A stretch of DNA of 64,000 bases from Agrococcus sp. Marseille-P2731 (GTDB taxonomy: Bacteria > Actinomycetota > Actinomycetes > Actinomycetales > Microbacteriaceae). The position numbers and the translations under genes are program-made. How positions within the stretch are numbered: position 1 is the first letter of the stretch; the number at the start of each line of letters is the position of its first letter. Positions 1 through 8,036 of the stretch are shown piece after piece. The DNA lies in contig NZ_FPEG01000002.1 of assembly GCF_900117395.1 (NCBI RefSeq), forward strand, positions 62,001-126,000, in the 5' to 3' direction. The notes beneath the pieces were generated by a model. It was given only the letters and a program-made list of their open reading frames with translations, did not search any database and was not told the origin of the DNA.

Positions 1-1
1 G

Positions 2-169
2 GGCCGGCTCGCGGTGCTCTCGATCGCCGAGGGGCGCGACTGGAGCGAGGAGGAGCGCGTCGCGTGGATGGAGGCCGACCGCGGCGTGCACGAGCTGACC
101 GCCTGGCCGAAGCCCGACGAGCTCGAGCTGCTCATCGAGACGCCCGAGGGCCTGCGGCCGATCGGCTGA
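2..169 (+). CDS. C-terminal fragment of an unidentified protein
   Basis: An open frame enters from the left edge and stops at TGA 167-169, giving the last 55 residues of a protein. The fragment is acidic and ends in ETPEGLRPIG. Codon use is like the neighbouring genes (G or C at third positions), so it is very probably the end of a real gene whose start lies outside the window. I do not recognise a family from this piece. It is followed by about 97 bases without a gene before the photolyase-like gene. Confidence 0.55.
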   Translation, partial: GRLAVLSIAEGRDWSEEERVAWMEADRGVHELTAWPKPDELELLIETPEGLRPIG

Positions 170-266
170 CGCCGGTCTACCGCCGCCGTCGCCTCCAGCC
201 TGATCGCCGGCGCCCAGGCTGGTCGGCGACACTGCTCAGCATGGCGACGAGACGGCGCGAGGCGCG

Positions 267-1712
267 GTGAGGGCCGCGCTCATCCTCGGCACGCAGCTGC
301 TCGAGCGGCATCCGGCCTTCGACGACGGTGACATCGACGAGCTGCTCATGGTCGAGTCGGCGGCGCTGTTCGACCGGCTGCCCTACCACCAGCACAAGAT
401 CGTGCTGGTGCTCTCGGCGATGCGCCACTTCGCCGAGCGGCAGCGCGAGCAGGGCCGCACCGTGCGATACCTGCGGCACACCGATGGCCGCGGCTTCGCG
501 GCCGGCGTCGCCCACCTCATCGAGCGGCACGACATCGATGGGCTCGCGTGGATGCGCGCTGCCGACCGCGGCGTCGACCGTCGCATCGACCGCATCGCCG
601 CCGCCGCCGACATCCGCTCGAAGCGCTACGCCGACCGCGCGTTCCTCACGCCCGAGCCCGAGCTCGACGCGTGGTTCCGCGACCATCCCCGAGCGCGCAT
701 GGAGGACTTCTACCGCTGGCAGCGGCAGCGCACCGGCATCCTCATGGAGGGCGCGCACCCCGCGGGCGGTCGCTGGAACTACGACGCCGACAACCGCGAG
801 CCCCTGCCCAAGGCGGGCATCCCCATCCCGCCGCTGCCCCGCAGCGAGCCCGATGCCATCACGCTCGAGGTCATCGACGAGGTGCGCGAGCGCTTCCCCG
901 ATCACCCCGGCGACGCGCGCGACTTCTGGCTGCCCGTCACGCGCGACGATGCGCTCGCCTGGCTCGACGCCTTCGTCGAGGAGCGCCTGGGCGACTTCGG
1001 GCGCTACGAGGATGCGATGGCGGCCGACGAGCCCTTCCTCTTCCACTCGGTGCTGACGCCCGCCCTCAACACCGGTCTCCTCGCCCCGCACGACGTGGTG
1101 GATGCGGTGCTCGGCGCGAGCGGCGACGTTCCGCTGCCGTCGCTCGAGGGATTCCTGCGCCAGGTCATCGGCTGGCGCGAGTACATGCGCGGCATGTATC
1201 GCGCGCATCCGGAGCTCGAGGGCGCGAACGCGCTGGGCCTCACGCGCGAGCTCGAGCCCTGGTGGTACACGGGGGAGGGCGTGCCGGCGGAGCTGCCGGT
1301 GCCGGTGCGCACGGTGCTCGAGCGCGTGCTGCGCCACGGCTATGCCCACCACATCGAGCGGCTGATGGTGCTGGGCAACTGGTTCCTGCTCGAGGGCTAC
1401 GCGCCGGCCTCCGTCAACCGCTGGTTCCTCTCGCTCTTCGTCGACGCCTACGAGTGGGTGATGGTGCCGAACGTGTTCGGGATGAGCCAGTTCGCCGATG
1501 GCGGCATGGTCGGCACGAAGCCCTACGTCTCCGGCGGCGCCTACCTGCAGCGCATGGGCCGGTGGTGGCCGTCGCAGCAGGCGGGGAAGGAGTCGGCGTT
1601 CACGGAGGGGTACTGGGACTTCCTGCAGCGGCACGAGGCGGTGCTCGCGGGCAACCCGAGGCTCGCTCGGCCGCTCGCGCAGATGCGTTCGCGTCGCGCG
1701 GTCGAGCCCTGA
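267..1712 (+). CDS. FeS-BCP-type (6-4) photolyase/cryptochrome homologue lacking all cysteines
   Basis: 481 residues from a GTG start. The protein aligns by eye with the prokaryotic (6-4) photolyase/cryptochrome group (PhrB/CryB, DUF523-independent 'deoxyribodipyrimidine photolyase-related'), FAD flavoproteins that repair (6-4) photoproducts or sense light. Visible landmarks are ILGTQLL at the N-terminus, PYHQHKIVLVLSAMRHFA near residue 40, GWREYMRGMY near 300, GYAHHIERLMV near 357 (the active-site His region) and MVPNVFGMSQFADGG near 396. The family normally binds a 4Fe-4S cluster through four cysteines in the C-terminal half. This sequence has no cysteine anywhere: the segment at about 433-452 that should carry the CxxC and CP pair reads WWPSQQAGKESAFTEGYWDF. 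The frame is intact, so this is not simple decay. Family call is firm; repair activity is not assured. Confidence 0.88.
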   Translation: MRAALILGTQLLERHPAFDDGDIDELLMVESAALFDRLPYHQHKIVLVLSAMRHFAERQREQGRTVRYLRHTDGRGFAAGVAHLIERHDIDGLAWMRAADRGVDRRIDRIAAAADIRSKRYADRAFLTPEPELDAWFRDHPRARMEDFYRWQRQRTGILMEGAHPAGGRWNYDADNREPLPKAGIPIPPLPRSEPDAITLEVIDEVRERFPDHPGDARDFWLPVTRDDALAWLDAFVEERLGDFGRYEDAMAADEPFLFHSVLTPALNTGLLAPHDVVDAVLGASGDVPLPSLEGFLRQVIGWREYMRGMYRAHPELEGANALGLTRELEPWWYTGEGVPAELPVPVRTVLERVLRHGYAHHIERLMVLGNWFLLEGYAPASVNRWFLSLFVDAYEWVMVPNVFGMSQFADGGMVGTKPYVSGGAYLQRMGRWWPSQQAGKESAFTEGYWDFLQRHEAVLAGNPRLARPLAQMRSRRAVEP

Positions 1713-1734
1713 GGCGCGAACGCGCAGCACTTCG

Positions 1735-1761
1735 GTTGTGCACAACTGAATTGTGTGCAAC
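1735..1761. promoter_or_regulatory. Probable OhrR operator overlapping the ohrR promoter
   Basis: A perfect 12-bp palindrome GTTGTGCACAAC (1735-1746) is followed by the related near-palindrome ATTGTGTGCAAC (1750-1761). The pair sits directly upstream of a MarR/OhrR gene and covers the region where RNA polymerase must bind, ending 9 bases before the ATG. The AT-rich dyads stand out in GC-rich DNA. OhrR proteins are known to bind such dyads and repress themselves and ohr; binding here is inferred. Confidence 0.65.
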
Positions 1762-1770
1762 GATCGAGTC

Positions 1771-2250
1771 ATGGCCCCGGAAGCGAACCAGCAGCGCGTC
1801 ACCGACCAGATGGTCTGCTTCGCGCTCTACGCCGCCGCGCGCGCGACGACGCAGGCCTACCGCAGCCTGCTCGAGCCGTGGGGGCTCACCTACCCGCAGT
1901 ACCTCGTGCTCGTGACCCTCTGGGTCGAGGGGCCGCAGAGCGTCAAGGCGCTGGGGGAGCGGATGCAGCTCGACAGCGGTACGCTCTCGCCGCTGCTCGC
2001 CCGCATGGAGCAGGGCGACCTCGTCGCGCGCGAGCGCGGCGGCAGCGACGCGCGCGTCGTCACGGTGCGCCCCACGGAGCGCGGCGCCGCGCTGCGCAGC
2101 GAGATGGAGGGCGTGCCGGCAGCGGTCGCCCGCGGGCTCGGCCTCGCCGACGGCGTCGACGGCGAGCAGCTGCTGCAGACGCTCCACGGCATCTCGGCCT
2201 CGATGCACGCCGTGGCCGACGATCCGTCCTCGGTGCTCGCGGCGCGCTGA
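1771..2250 (+). CDS. ohrR: OhrR, MarR-family organic-peroxide sensor and repressor
   Basis: 159 residues from ATG 1771. A CFALYAAARA motif holds a single reactive cysteine (Cys16), the position that senses organic hydroperoxides in OhrR. The winged helix follows (LTYPQYLVLVTLW, VKALGERMQLDSGTLSPLLARME, then a basic wing). A frame extension to GTG 1753 exists, but the ATG is preferred because AACGAT lies 6 bases before it, matching the leaderless promoter spacing of this genome. The gene lies 94 bp upstream of ohr, the usual partner: reduced OhrR represses ohr and oxidised OhrR lets go. A short hairpin, GCGCCG-CTT-CGGCGC at 2251-2265, follows the stop codon. Confidence 0.9.
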   Translation: MAPEANQQRVTDQMVCFALYAAARATTQAYRSLLEPWGLTYPQYLVLVTLWVEGPQSVKALGERMQLDSGTLSPLLARMEQGDLVARERGGSDARVVTVRPTERGAALRSEMEGVPAAVARGLGLADGVDGEQLLQTLHGISASMHAVADDPSSVLAAR

Positions 2251-2344
2251 GCGCCGCTTCGGCGCTGCTGCCGACCGCACGGCGCGACCCCCAACGCTTC
2301 ACCCGTGCGACGCATCCGCGTTGCCGACGACGAGAGGAACCACC

Positions 2345-2767
2345 ATGGACGTGCTCTACACCGCTGAGGCCCTGTCGACCGGCGCTGGCCGCGACGGCCG
2401 CGTCACCACCGTCGACGGGAAGCTCGACCTCGAGATGGCCGTGCCCGCCGAGATGGGCGGCTCCGGCAAGGGTGCCAACCCCGAGCTGCTGTTCGCGGCC
2501 GGCTACGCAGCCTGCTTCCACTCGGCGCTGCAGTCGGTGGCGCGCGCCCAGAAGGTCACGCTGACGGACTCGAGCGTCGGCGGCCGCGTGCAGATCGGCC
2601 CCGACGGCTCGGGCGGCTTCAGGCTCGCCGTGCACCTCGAGGTCGTGCTGCCGGGCGTGCCGGAGACCCAGGCCCGCGAGCTCGCCGACGCCGCGCACGC
2701 CGTCTGCCCCTACTCGAACGCCACGCGCGGCAACATCGACGTGACGATCGCCGTCTCCGATGACTGA
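2345..2767 (+). CDS. ohr: Organic hydroperoxide resistance peroxidase Ohr (OsmC family)
   Basis: 140 residues from ATG 2345 with GAGAGGAA as ribosome site. Ohr reduces organic hydroperoxides with two redox cysteines; both are present, Cys57 in AACFHSAL and Cys121 in VCPYSNATRGN, the two family signatures. Length is normal for the family. It sits behind ohrR and is probably controlled by it. The last 8 bases overlap the start of the next membrane-protein gene, so the two are probably translated together. Confidence 0.95.
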   Translation: MDVLYTAEALSTGAGRDGRVTTVDGKLDLEMAVPAEMGGSGKGANPELLFAAGYAACFHSALQSVARAQKVTLTDSSVGGRVQIGPDGSGGFRLAVHLEVVLPGVPETQARELADAAHAVCPYSNATRGNIDVTIAVSDD

Positions 2768-3218
2768 CGCCGAGCGCGAGGGCGCCCCCCGCCGATCGCT
2801 CCCGCGCACGATCGCGCGGGTGCTGCTCGGTGCTGCCCTCGTGCTCGCCGGCGTCGGCCACCTGACATTCGCCCGGCAGGAGTTCCAGGCGCAGGTGCCG
2901 AGCTTCCTGCCGCTCGATCCCGACGTCGTGGTGCTCGCCTCCGGCGTCGTCGAGATCGTGCTCGGCGCTGCGCTCCTGGTCGTGCGCCGCTCCCGCGTGT
3001 GGGTCGGGCTGATCGTCGCGGCGTTCTTCGTCGCGGTCTTCCCCGGCAACATCGCGCAGTGGATCGAGGGCCGCGACGGCTTCGGGCTCGACTCCGACGG
3101 CGCCCGCTTCGGTCGCCTCTTCTTCCAGCCGCTGCTCGTCGCGGTCGCGCTCTGGTCGACCGGGGCGTGGGATGCGCTGCGCCGGCGGTGGCGCGACCGG
3201 TCGCGCCGCGCCTCCTGA
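2760..3218 (+). CDS. Small DoxX-like integral membrane protein
   Basis: 152 residues from ATG 2760, overlapping the end of ohr. Four hydrophobic segments are visible (about residues 18-38, 57-75, 79-97 and 120-137), with the GxGHLTF motif after the first helix that is common in DoxX-like proteins, and a basic tail. The molecular function of this subgroup is not known. Coupling to ohr suggests a role in oxidative stress, which is inference from position only. Confidence 0.75.
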   Translation: MTDAEREGAPRRSLPRTIARVLLGAALVLAGVGHLTFARQEFQAQVPSFLPLDPDVVVLASGVVEIVLGAALLVVRRSRVWVGLIVAAFFVAVFPGNIAQWIEGRDGFGLDSDGARFGRLFFQPLLVAVALWSTGAWDALRRRWRDRSRRAS

Positions 3219-3268
3219 ACTCCGCCTCCCGCACCACCACATCCGTCACCCACCCGAGAGGAGCACCC

Positions 3269-4246
3269 ATGCGTGCCGTCATCCATGAGCAGTTCGGCGA
3301 GCCCGAGGACGTCCTGCGCGTCGTCGATCGCCCCACCCCCGAGCCCGGCCCCGGCGAGGTGCGCGTGCGCACCACGCTCGCCACGATCCACAACCACGAC
3401 CTCTGGACGGTGCGCGGCACCTACGGCTTCGTGCCCGAGCTGCCCGCTGCCAGCGGCACCGAGGCCGTCGGCGTCGTCGAGGCGCTCGGCGAGGGCGTCG
3501 ACTCGCTCGCGGTCGGCGATCGCGTGATCGCCGGCGGTGTCTTCGGCGTCTGGGCCGAGCAGTTCGTCACGAAGGCGGCAGGCCTCATGCCGGCGCCTGC
3601 CGAGCTGCCCGACGAGGCTGCCGCGCAGCTCGTCGCCATGCCGTTCAGCGCCGTCAGCCTGCTGCACGACCTCGCGCTCGAGCCCGGCCAGTGGATCGTG
3701 CAGAACGCTGCGAACGGTGCCGTCGGTCGCATGGTCGCGCAGCTCGCCCGCGCGCGCGGCATCCGCGTCGTGGGCCTCGTGCGCCGCGCCGAGGCGATCG
3801 ACGAGCTGCAGGACGCCGGCATCGGCGACGTGGTGACCACGTCGGATGCGGGCTGGCGCGAGCGCGTCGAGGAGATCACGGGCGGGGAGCGCGTGGTCGC
3901 GGCCGTCGACTCGGTCGGCGGAGCTGCAGCGGCAGAGCTGCTGTCGGTGCTCGGCGAGGGCGGCACGCTGATCGCGTTCGGCGCCATGGGCGACGCGACC
4001 CTCGAGGTGCCGGTCGGCGACCTCATCTTCAAGCAGGCCACCGTGCGCGGCTTCTGGGGCAGCACGGTGAGCCGCAGCATGCAGCCCGAGGTGCGCCAGC
4101 GGCTCTTCGCCGAGCTGGCCGAGCGCCTCGCCGACGGCGACCTCACCCTGCCGGTGTCGAGCATCCACGCCTTCGACGACGTGCAGGCCGCCGTGCGGGC
4201 GAGCCTGACGCCCGGCCGGGTCGGCAAGGTGCTGCTGCGCCCCTAG
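3269..4246 (+). CDS. MDR-superfamily NADPH:quinone-oxidoreductase-like protein
   Basis: 325 residues from ATG 3269, with GAGAGGAG 7 bases upstream. The GroES-like N-terminal half (residues 1-120) is followed by a Rossmann half with the nucleotide motif NAANGAVGRMVAQLA near residue 150. No structural zinc cysteines are present, which places it with quinone or enoyl-thioester reductases and not with zinc alcohol dehydrogenases. C-terminal AFDDVQAAVRASLTPGRVGKVLL is typical of the family. It lies in line with the Ohr group after a 50-bp gap. Substrate is unknown; reduction of quinones or reactive aldehydes would suit the context. Confidence 0.82.
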   Translation: MRAVIHEQFGEPEDVLRVVDRPTPEPGPGEVRVRTTLATIHNHDLWTVRGTYGFVPELPAASGTEAVGVVEALGEGVDSLAVGDRVIAGGVFGVWAEQFVTKAAGLMPAPAELPDEAAAQLVAMPFSAVSLLHDLALEPGQWIVQNAANGAVGRMVAQLARARGIRVVGLVRRAEAIDELQDAGIGDVVTTSDAGWRERVEEITGGERVVAAVDSVGGAAAAELLSVLGEGGTLIAFGAMGDATLEVPVGDLIFKQATVRGFWGSTVSRSMQPEVRQRLFAELAERLADGDLTLPVSSIHAFDDVQAAVRASLTPGRVGKVLLRP

Positions 4247-4314
4247 GCACGCCGCAGCGGGTATTGTTGGACTGAGCACAAGAATCGGTCCGACGCCCTG
4301 CGAGAGGGGCAGCA

Positions 4315-5001
4315 GTGCAGTCCTCCGGCCCCATCGCCACCCTCGACATCGCCCGCGGCGAGATCCTCGGCGTCGTCGGCGAGTCGGGCGCAGGCAAGTC
4401 GACGCTCCTGCACCTGCTCGACGCCGCCGCGCATCCGACCGAGGGTCGCGTGACCATCGACGGCACCGACCCCGCCACCCTCAGCGGCCGCGAGATCCGG
4501 CGCCTCCGTCGGCGCATCGGGATGGTGTTCCAGGGCTTCAACCTGCTCGCGAACCGCACCGTGCAGCAGAACGTCGCGCTGCCGCTCACGCTGCAGCGCT
4601 CGCAGGATCCGGCGCTGGTGGCCGAGCTGCTCGACTACGTCGGCCTCGCCGACCGCGCGCAGCACCACCCCGCGCAGCTCTCCGGCGGCCAGCAGCAGCG
4701 CGTCGCCATCGCCCGCGCCCTCGTGACGCGGCCCGGCCTGCTGCTCGCCGACGAGCCGACCAGCTCGCTCGACACCCGCGCCACCGAGGACGTGCTCGAG
4801 CTGCTCGCCGCCACCCGGCGCGACTTCGGCGCCACCGTCGTGCTCGTCACGCACGAGCTCGACTCGGTCGCCGCGATCGCCGATCGCGCCGCCGTGCTCG
4901 AGCGCGGGGAGCTGCGCACCGTCTTCCCGGTCGCGCGCTCCGCCAAGCGCGAGCGCCGCGATTCCTATGCCGCGCACGTCGAGCGGGTGCTCGGCGCATG
5001 A
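4315..5001 (+). CDS. metN: ABC transporter ATPase, MetN-like but short
   Basis: 228 residues from GTG 4315 with GAGAGGGG upstream. Walker [10 protein letters not shown] (about residue 22), Q-loop, signature [15 protein letters not shown] (about 122) and Walker B LLLADEPT are all present. It leads a three-gene set with a MetI-like permease and MetQ-like lipoprotein, so it should power uptake of methionine or a related compound. Two oddities: the chain begins about 20 residues later than usual, with an in-frame stop at 4273-4275 and no earlier start, so the first beta strand and A-loop aromatic are missing; and the C-terminal NIL (ACT-like) methionine-sensing domain of classical MetN is absent. 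Confidence 0.82.
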   Translation: MQSSGPIATLDIARGEILGVVGESGAGKSTLLHLLDAAAHPTEGRVTIDGTDPATLSGREIRRLRRRIGMVFQGFNLLANRTVQQNVALPLTLQRSQDPALVAELLDYVGLADRAQHHPAQLSGGQQQRVAIARALVTRPGLLLADEPTSSLDTRATEDVLELLAATRRDFGATVVLVTHELDSVAAIADRAAVLERGELRTVFPVARSAKRERRDSYAAHVERVLGA

Positions 5002-5723
5002 GCGAATTCCTCGACTCGCTCGCCGCGAACGCCGACCAGATCGGCATCGCCATGGCCGAGACCGGCTTCATGCTCGGCTTCTCGCTCGTGGCCGCCGTCG
5101 TGCTCGGCCTGCCGCTGGGCGTGCTCATCTTCCTCACGCGGCCGGGCGGCCCCAAGGAGCACCGCGCGCTCTGGGCGGTGGCGAACCTCTACGTCACCGT
5201 CGTGCGCTCGTTCCCGTTCCTGCTCTTCGTCGTCTTCCTCATCCCGCTCACCCGCCTGCTCTACGGCACCACCTTCGGCACCGGGGCCGCCACCTTCCCG
5301 CTCTGCTTCGTGGGCGTCGCCATCTACGCGCGGCTGGTCGAGCAGATCCTGCTCGAGGTGCCCTCCGGCGTGCTGGCCGCCGCGCGCTCCATGGGGGCGG
5401 ATGTGCTCCAGACGGTCTGGCACTTCCTCCTCGTCGAGGGGCGGTCGGGCCTCGTCTACGCGCTGACGAGCGCCGCGATCAGCCTCGTCTCCTACTCGAC
5501 GGTGCTCGGCATCGTCGGCGGCGGGGGCCTCGGCGACTTCGCCCTGCGCTTCGGCTACCAGGAGTACGACTACCCCCTCATGTACTCGACGATCGTCATC
5601 GTCATCGTCTGCGTGCTGCTGCTCCAGACCGTCGGCGAGCGGGTCTCCGCGCGCCTCGACAAGCGCAGCGCCTCCGCCCCATCCCTCCACCGATCCCGTC
5701 GCACCCTCCGAGAGGCATCATGA
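4998..5723 (+). CDS. metI: ABC transporter permease, MetI type
   Basis: 241 residues, ATG 4998 overlapping the end of the ATPase gene by 4 bases. Hydrophobic helices fill the chain and the coupling motif of binding-protein-dependent permeases is seen near AAARSMGADVLQTVWHFLL (about residues 127-145). VRSFPFLLFV near residue 70 and GIVGGGGLGDFALRFGY near 175 match MetI. It forms the membrane channel of the transporter with the genes on both sides. Confidence 0.9.
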   Translation: MSEFLDSLAANADQIGIAMAETGFMLGFSLVAAVVLGLPLGVLIFLTRPGGPKEHRALWAVANLYVTVVRSFPFLLFVVFLIPLTRLLYGTTFGTGAATFPLCFVGVAIYARLVEQILLEVPSGVLAAARSMGADVLQTVWHFLLVEGRSGLVYALTSAAISLVSYSTVLGIVGGGGLGDFALRFGYQEYDYPLMYSTIVIVIVCVLLLQTVGERVSARLDKRSASAPSLHRSRRTLREAS

Positions 5724-6550
5724 GCATCCGACCCCGTCCCGCATTCGCCGCTGCCGCTGCAGCCGTCGGCCTCGCGCTCGCGCTCGGTGCGTGCTCCGCG
5801 CCCGCCGGCGGCGGCGCTGCCGAGCCGGCCGGCGCATCCGAGCCCGTCACGATCCGCGTCGCGGCGACGGTCACGCCGATGACCGACGCGGTCGAGGCGG
5901 CCGGCGAGGTGATCGAGGAGGGCTACGAGGTCGAGCTCGTGCCCGTCAACGACTACGTGCAGCCCAACGTGCTGCTGCAGCACAGCGAGATCGACGCGAA
6001 CCTCGTGCAGTTCGAGGGCTTCATGGAGGAGTTCAACGCCGCCAACGGCGCCGAGCTCGAGGTCGTGCAGCCCGTCTACGCGACCGTGGTGGCGTTCTAC
6101 TCGAAGACGCTCGATGACCTGCAGGCGCTGCCGGAGGGCGGGCGCATCGCGATCCCCAACGACACCTCGAACGCCGGGCGCGCGCTGCAGATGCTCGCCG
6201 ACGAGGGGCTCATCGAGCTCGACCCGGCGGCCGAGCGCTTCGCCGCGCGCACGAGCGACATCGTCTCGAACCCGCGCGAGCTCGAGATCACGCAGATCGA
6301 CCTGCTGCAGCTGAACACCGCGTACGACGAGATGGATGCGGTGTTCAACCTGCCGTCGTTCGCCCGGCAGCTGGGGCTGACGCCGCAGGAGGACGGGCTC
6401 GCGATCGAGCAGGACGCGGCCTTCGAGGTGTCGCTCGTCGCGCGGCCCGACAACGCCGACTCGCCCGAGATCGCCGCGCTGGTGCGCGCCCTGACGAGCG
6501 ACCACGTGCGCGAGACGCTCGAGGAGCTGGGGGTGCCCGCCGCCTTCTGA
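5720..6550 (+). CDS. metQ: Substrate-binding lipoprotein, MetQ/NlpA family
   Basis: 276 residues, ATG 5720 overlapping the permease stop by 4 bases. A lipoprotein signal with lipobox LGAC|S ends at about residue 24. The mature part has the NlpA fold signatures NDYVQPNVLLQHSEIDANLVQ-like segment near 75-95 and IAIPNDTSNAGRALQML near 145. It captures the ligand outside the cell and passes it to the permease. MetQ proteins bind methionine or dipeptides; which one applies here cannot be read from the sequence. It ends the operon and is followed by a hairpin. Confidence 0.9.
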   Translation: MSIRPRPAFAAAAAAVGLALALGACSAPAGGGAAEPAGASEPVTIRVAATVTPMTDAVEAAGEVIEEGYEVELVPVNDYVQPNVLLQHSEIDANLVQFEGFMEEFNAANGAELEVVQPVYATVVAFYSKTLDDLQALPEGGRIAIPNDTSNAGRALQMLADEGLIELDPAAERFAARTSDIVSNPRELEITQIDLLQLNTAYDEMDAVFNLPSFARQLGLTPQEDGLAIEQDAAFEVSLVARPDNADSPEIAALVRALTSDHVRETLEELGVPAAF

Positions 6551-6590
6551 GCGCCGTCGCGCGCCGCGAGCTGCCGTCGCGCGTCGCGAG

Positions 6591-6629
6591 CAGAGGAGCG
6601 CTGGCCGAGAGCGGCCAGCTTCTCCTCTG
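6591..6629 (+). terminator. Long hairpin after the metNIQ operon
   Basis: CAGAGGAG (6591-6598) pairs with CTCCTCTG (6622-6629), and inside it CTGGCC (6601-6606) pairs with GGCCAG (6613-6618). No U-tract follows, as is common in GC-rich actinobacteria. A second small hairpin, CGAATCG-CTCCT-CGATTCG, lies just downstream. Between two convergent genes, it can serve both strands. Confidence 0.6.
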
Positions 6630-6745
6630 TTCGAGACGCTTCGCGAATCGCTCCTCGATTCGGGACAGGTGGCGCGGTCCGGCGTGGCGCGGCGCGGGGT
6701 GGAGCGGCTCGCCGCGCCACCACGCGGCATGGCTCGGGCGCAGCG

Positions 6746-8035
6746 CTAGAACGCGCGGAGGACGAGCGCGGCGTTGTGGCCGCCGAAGCCGAACGAGTTC
6801 GAGAGCACGGTGCGCAGCGCCGCGGGGCGGGCCGCGTGAGCGACGACGTCGAGCTGCGGGAACTCGGGCTCATCGAGGTTGATCGTCGGCGGGATCACGC
6901 CGTCGCGCATCGCGAGCAGCGACAGCGCCGCCTCGAGCGTGCCGGCGCCGCCGAGCAGGTGGCCGGTGACCGACTTCGTCGAGGTGACGGGCACGCCCGC
7001 GAGCGATGCGCCGAGCACCGCGGCGAGCGCCCTGGCCTCCATCGCGTCGTTCAGCGGCGTCCCGGTGCCGTGCGCGTTCACGTGGTCGACGTCGGCGGGG
7101 GAGAGCCGCGCATCGTCGATCGCCGCGCGCATCGCCGCTGCTGCGCCGCGGCCCTCCGGTTCCGGCGCCGTCGCGTGGAACGCATCCGAGCTCGCGCCAT
7201 AGCCCGCGAGCTCGCCGAGCACCATCGCTCCGCGGCGCCGCGCGTGCTCCTCCGACTCGACGAGCACCGCGGCAGCCCCGGACGACATCACGAAGCCCGA
7301 TCTGGCCCGGTCGAAGGGGCGGGATGCGCGCCACGGCTCGTCGGCGAAGCCGGGCGCGAGCGATCCCAGCGTCGCGTTGACGCCGAGGTTGACGCGGTTG
7401 AGGCAGTCGTCCGCGCCGACGACGAGCACCGCATCCGCATACCCGTGCCGGATGGTGCGCAGGGCCTCGCCGAGGCCGACCGCACCGCTCGCGCAGGTCG
7501 CCGAGACGCCCGCGCTCGCGCCGCGCGCGCCGTAGCGCTGGCTCAGGTAGGCCGCAGCGCCATCGGGGCCGCCATAGATCACGACGCCGGGCGGCACCCG
7601 GCGCGGGCCGAGCTGGTCGAGCGCTCGCACCGCTTCCTGCGTGAGCCCCACCGCGCCGGAGCCCGTCGCCGCCGTGATCGCGAAGCGCGAGGGGTCGGCC
7701 GCGACGAAGCCCTCGAGCGCCTGGGCGGCGGCCGCGATCGCGAAGAGCGCGTGCCGGTCGAGCCGGCGGGCGTCGGTGCGAGAGACGTGCGCGAGCGGGT
7801 CGAAGCCGCGCACCTCACCGCCGACCTTGACCGCCAGGTCGCTCACGTCGACGCTCTCGAGCGCACGGATGCCGCTGCGGCCGGCGACGACGGCGGCCCA
7901 ATTCTCCGCCATGTCGAGCCCGTTCGGCGTCACGGCGCCGAGCCCCGTGATGACCGCGCGCGTGCCGCGGGCATCTCTGTGCGCCGCGCTGCCGCTCGCA
8001 GCCGCGCTGCCGCTCGCAGCCGCGCTGCCGCTCAC
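6746..8035 (-). CDS. Beta-ketoacyl-ACP synthase II-like condensing enzyme
   Basis: 429 residues from GTG 8035, which overlaps the stop of the upstream ligase gene (GTGA). The Cys-His-His triad of FabF-type synthases is complete: TCASG near residue 180, HVNAHGTGTP near 320 and KSVTGHLLGGAG near 355. GFGGHNAALVL ends the chain, as in FabF. The first 18 residues are three copies of an (A)SGSAA unit encoded by an 18-bp tandem repeat. With no acyl carrier protein, reductase or other FAS gene nearby, it is unlikely to be the housekeeping FabF; with the AMP ligase it may extend or condense a special acyl starter. Product unknown. Confidence 0.88.
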   Translation of the reverse strand: MSGSAAASGSAAASGSAAHRDARGTRAVITGLGAVTPNGLDMAENWAAVVAGRSGIRALESVDVSDLAVKVGGEVRGFDPLAHVSRTDARRLDRHALFAIAAAAQALEGFVAADPSRFAITAATGSGAVGLTQEAVRALDQLGPRRVPPGVVIYGGPDGAAAYLSQRYGARGASAGVSATCASGAVGLGEALRTIRHGYADAVLVVGADDCLNRVNLGVNATLGSLAPGFADEPWRASRPFDRARSGFVMSSGAAAVLVESEEHARRRGAMVLGELAGYGASSDAFHATAPEPEGRGAAAAMRAAIDDARLSPADVDHVNAHGTGTPLNDAMEARALAAVLGASLAGVPVTSTKSVTGHLLGGAGTLEAALSLLAMRDGVIPPTINLDEPEFPQLDVVAHAARPAALRTVLSNSFGFGGHNAALVLRAF

Positions 8036-8036
8036 A
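7983..8036. repeat. Three tandem 18-bp repeats at the ligase/KAS junction
   Basis: GCCGCGCTGCCGCTCGCA occurs three times in a row (7983-8000, 8001-8018, 8019-8036), the last copy with one change that creates the stop and start codons of the two genes. Since 18 is a multiple of three, copy-number change would lengthen or shorten the Ser-Gly-Ala tail of the synthase without a frameshift. Confidence 0.9.

Noticed and set aside
170-266. Small gene between the left-edge fragment and the photolyase homologue
   Set aside because: No open frame with a ribosome site; only shadows.
4247-4314. SAM riboswitch in front of the MetN gene
   Set aside because: The 68-bp gap is too short and lacks the helices of any SAM riboswitch class I can recognise; it holds only a possible TATTGT -10 and a ribosome site.
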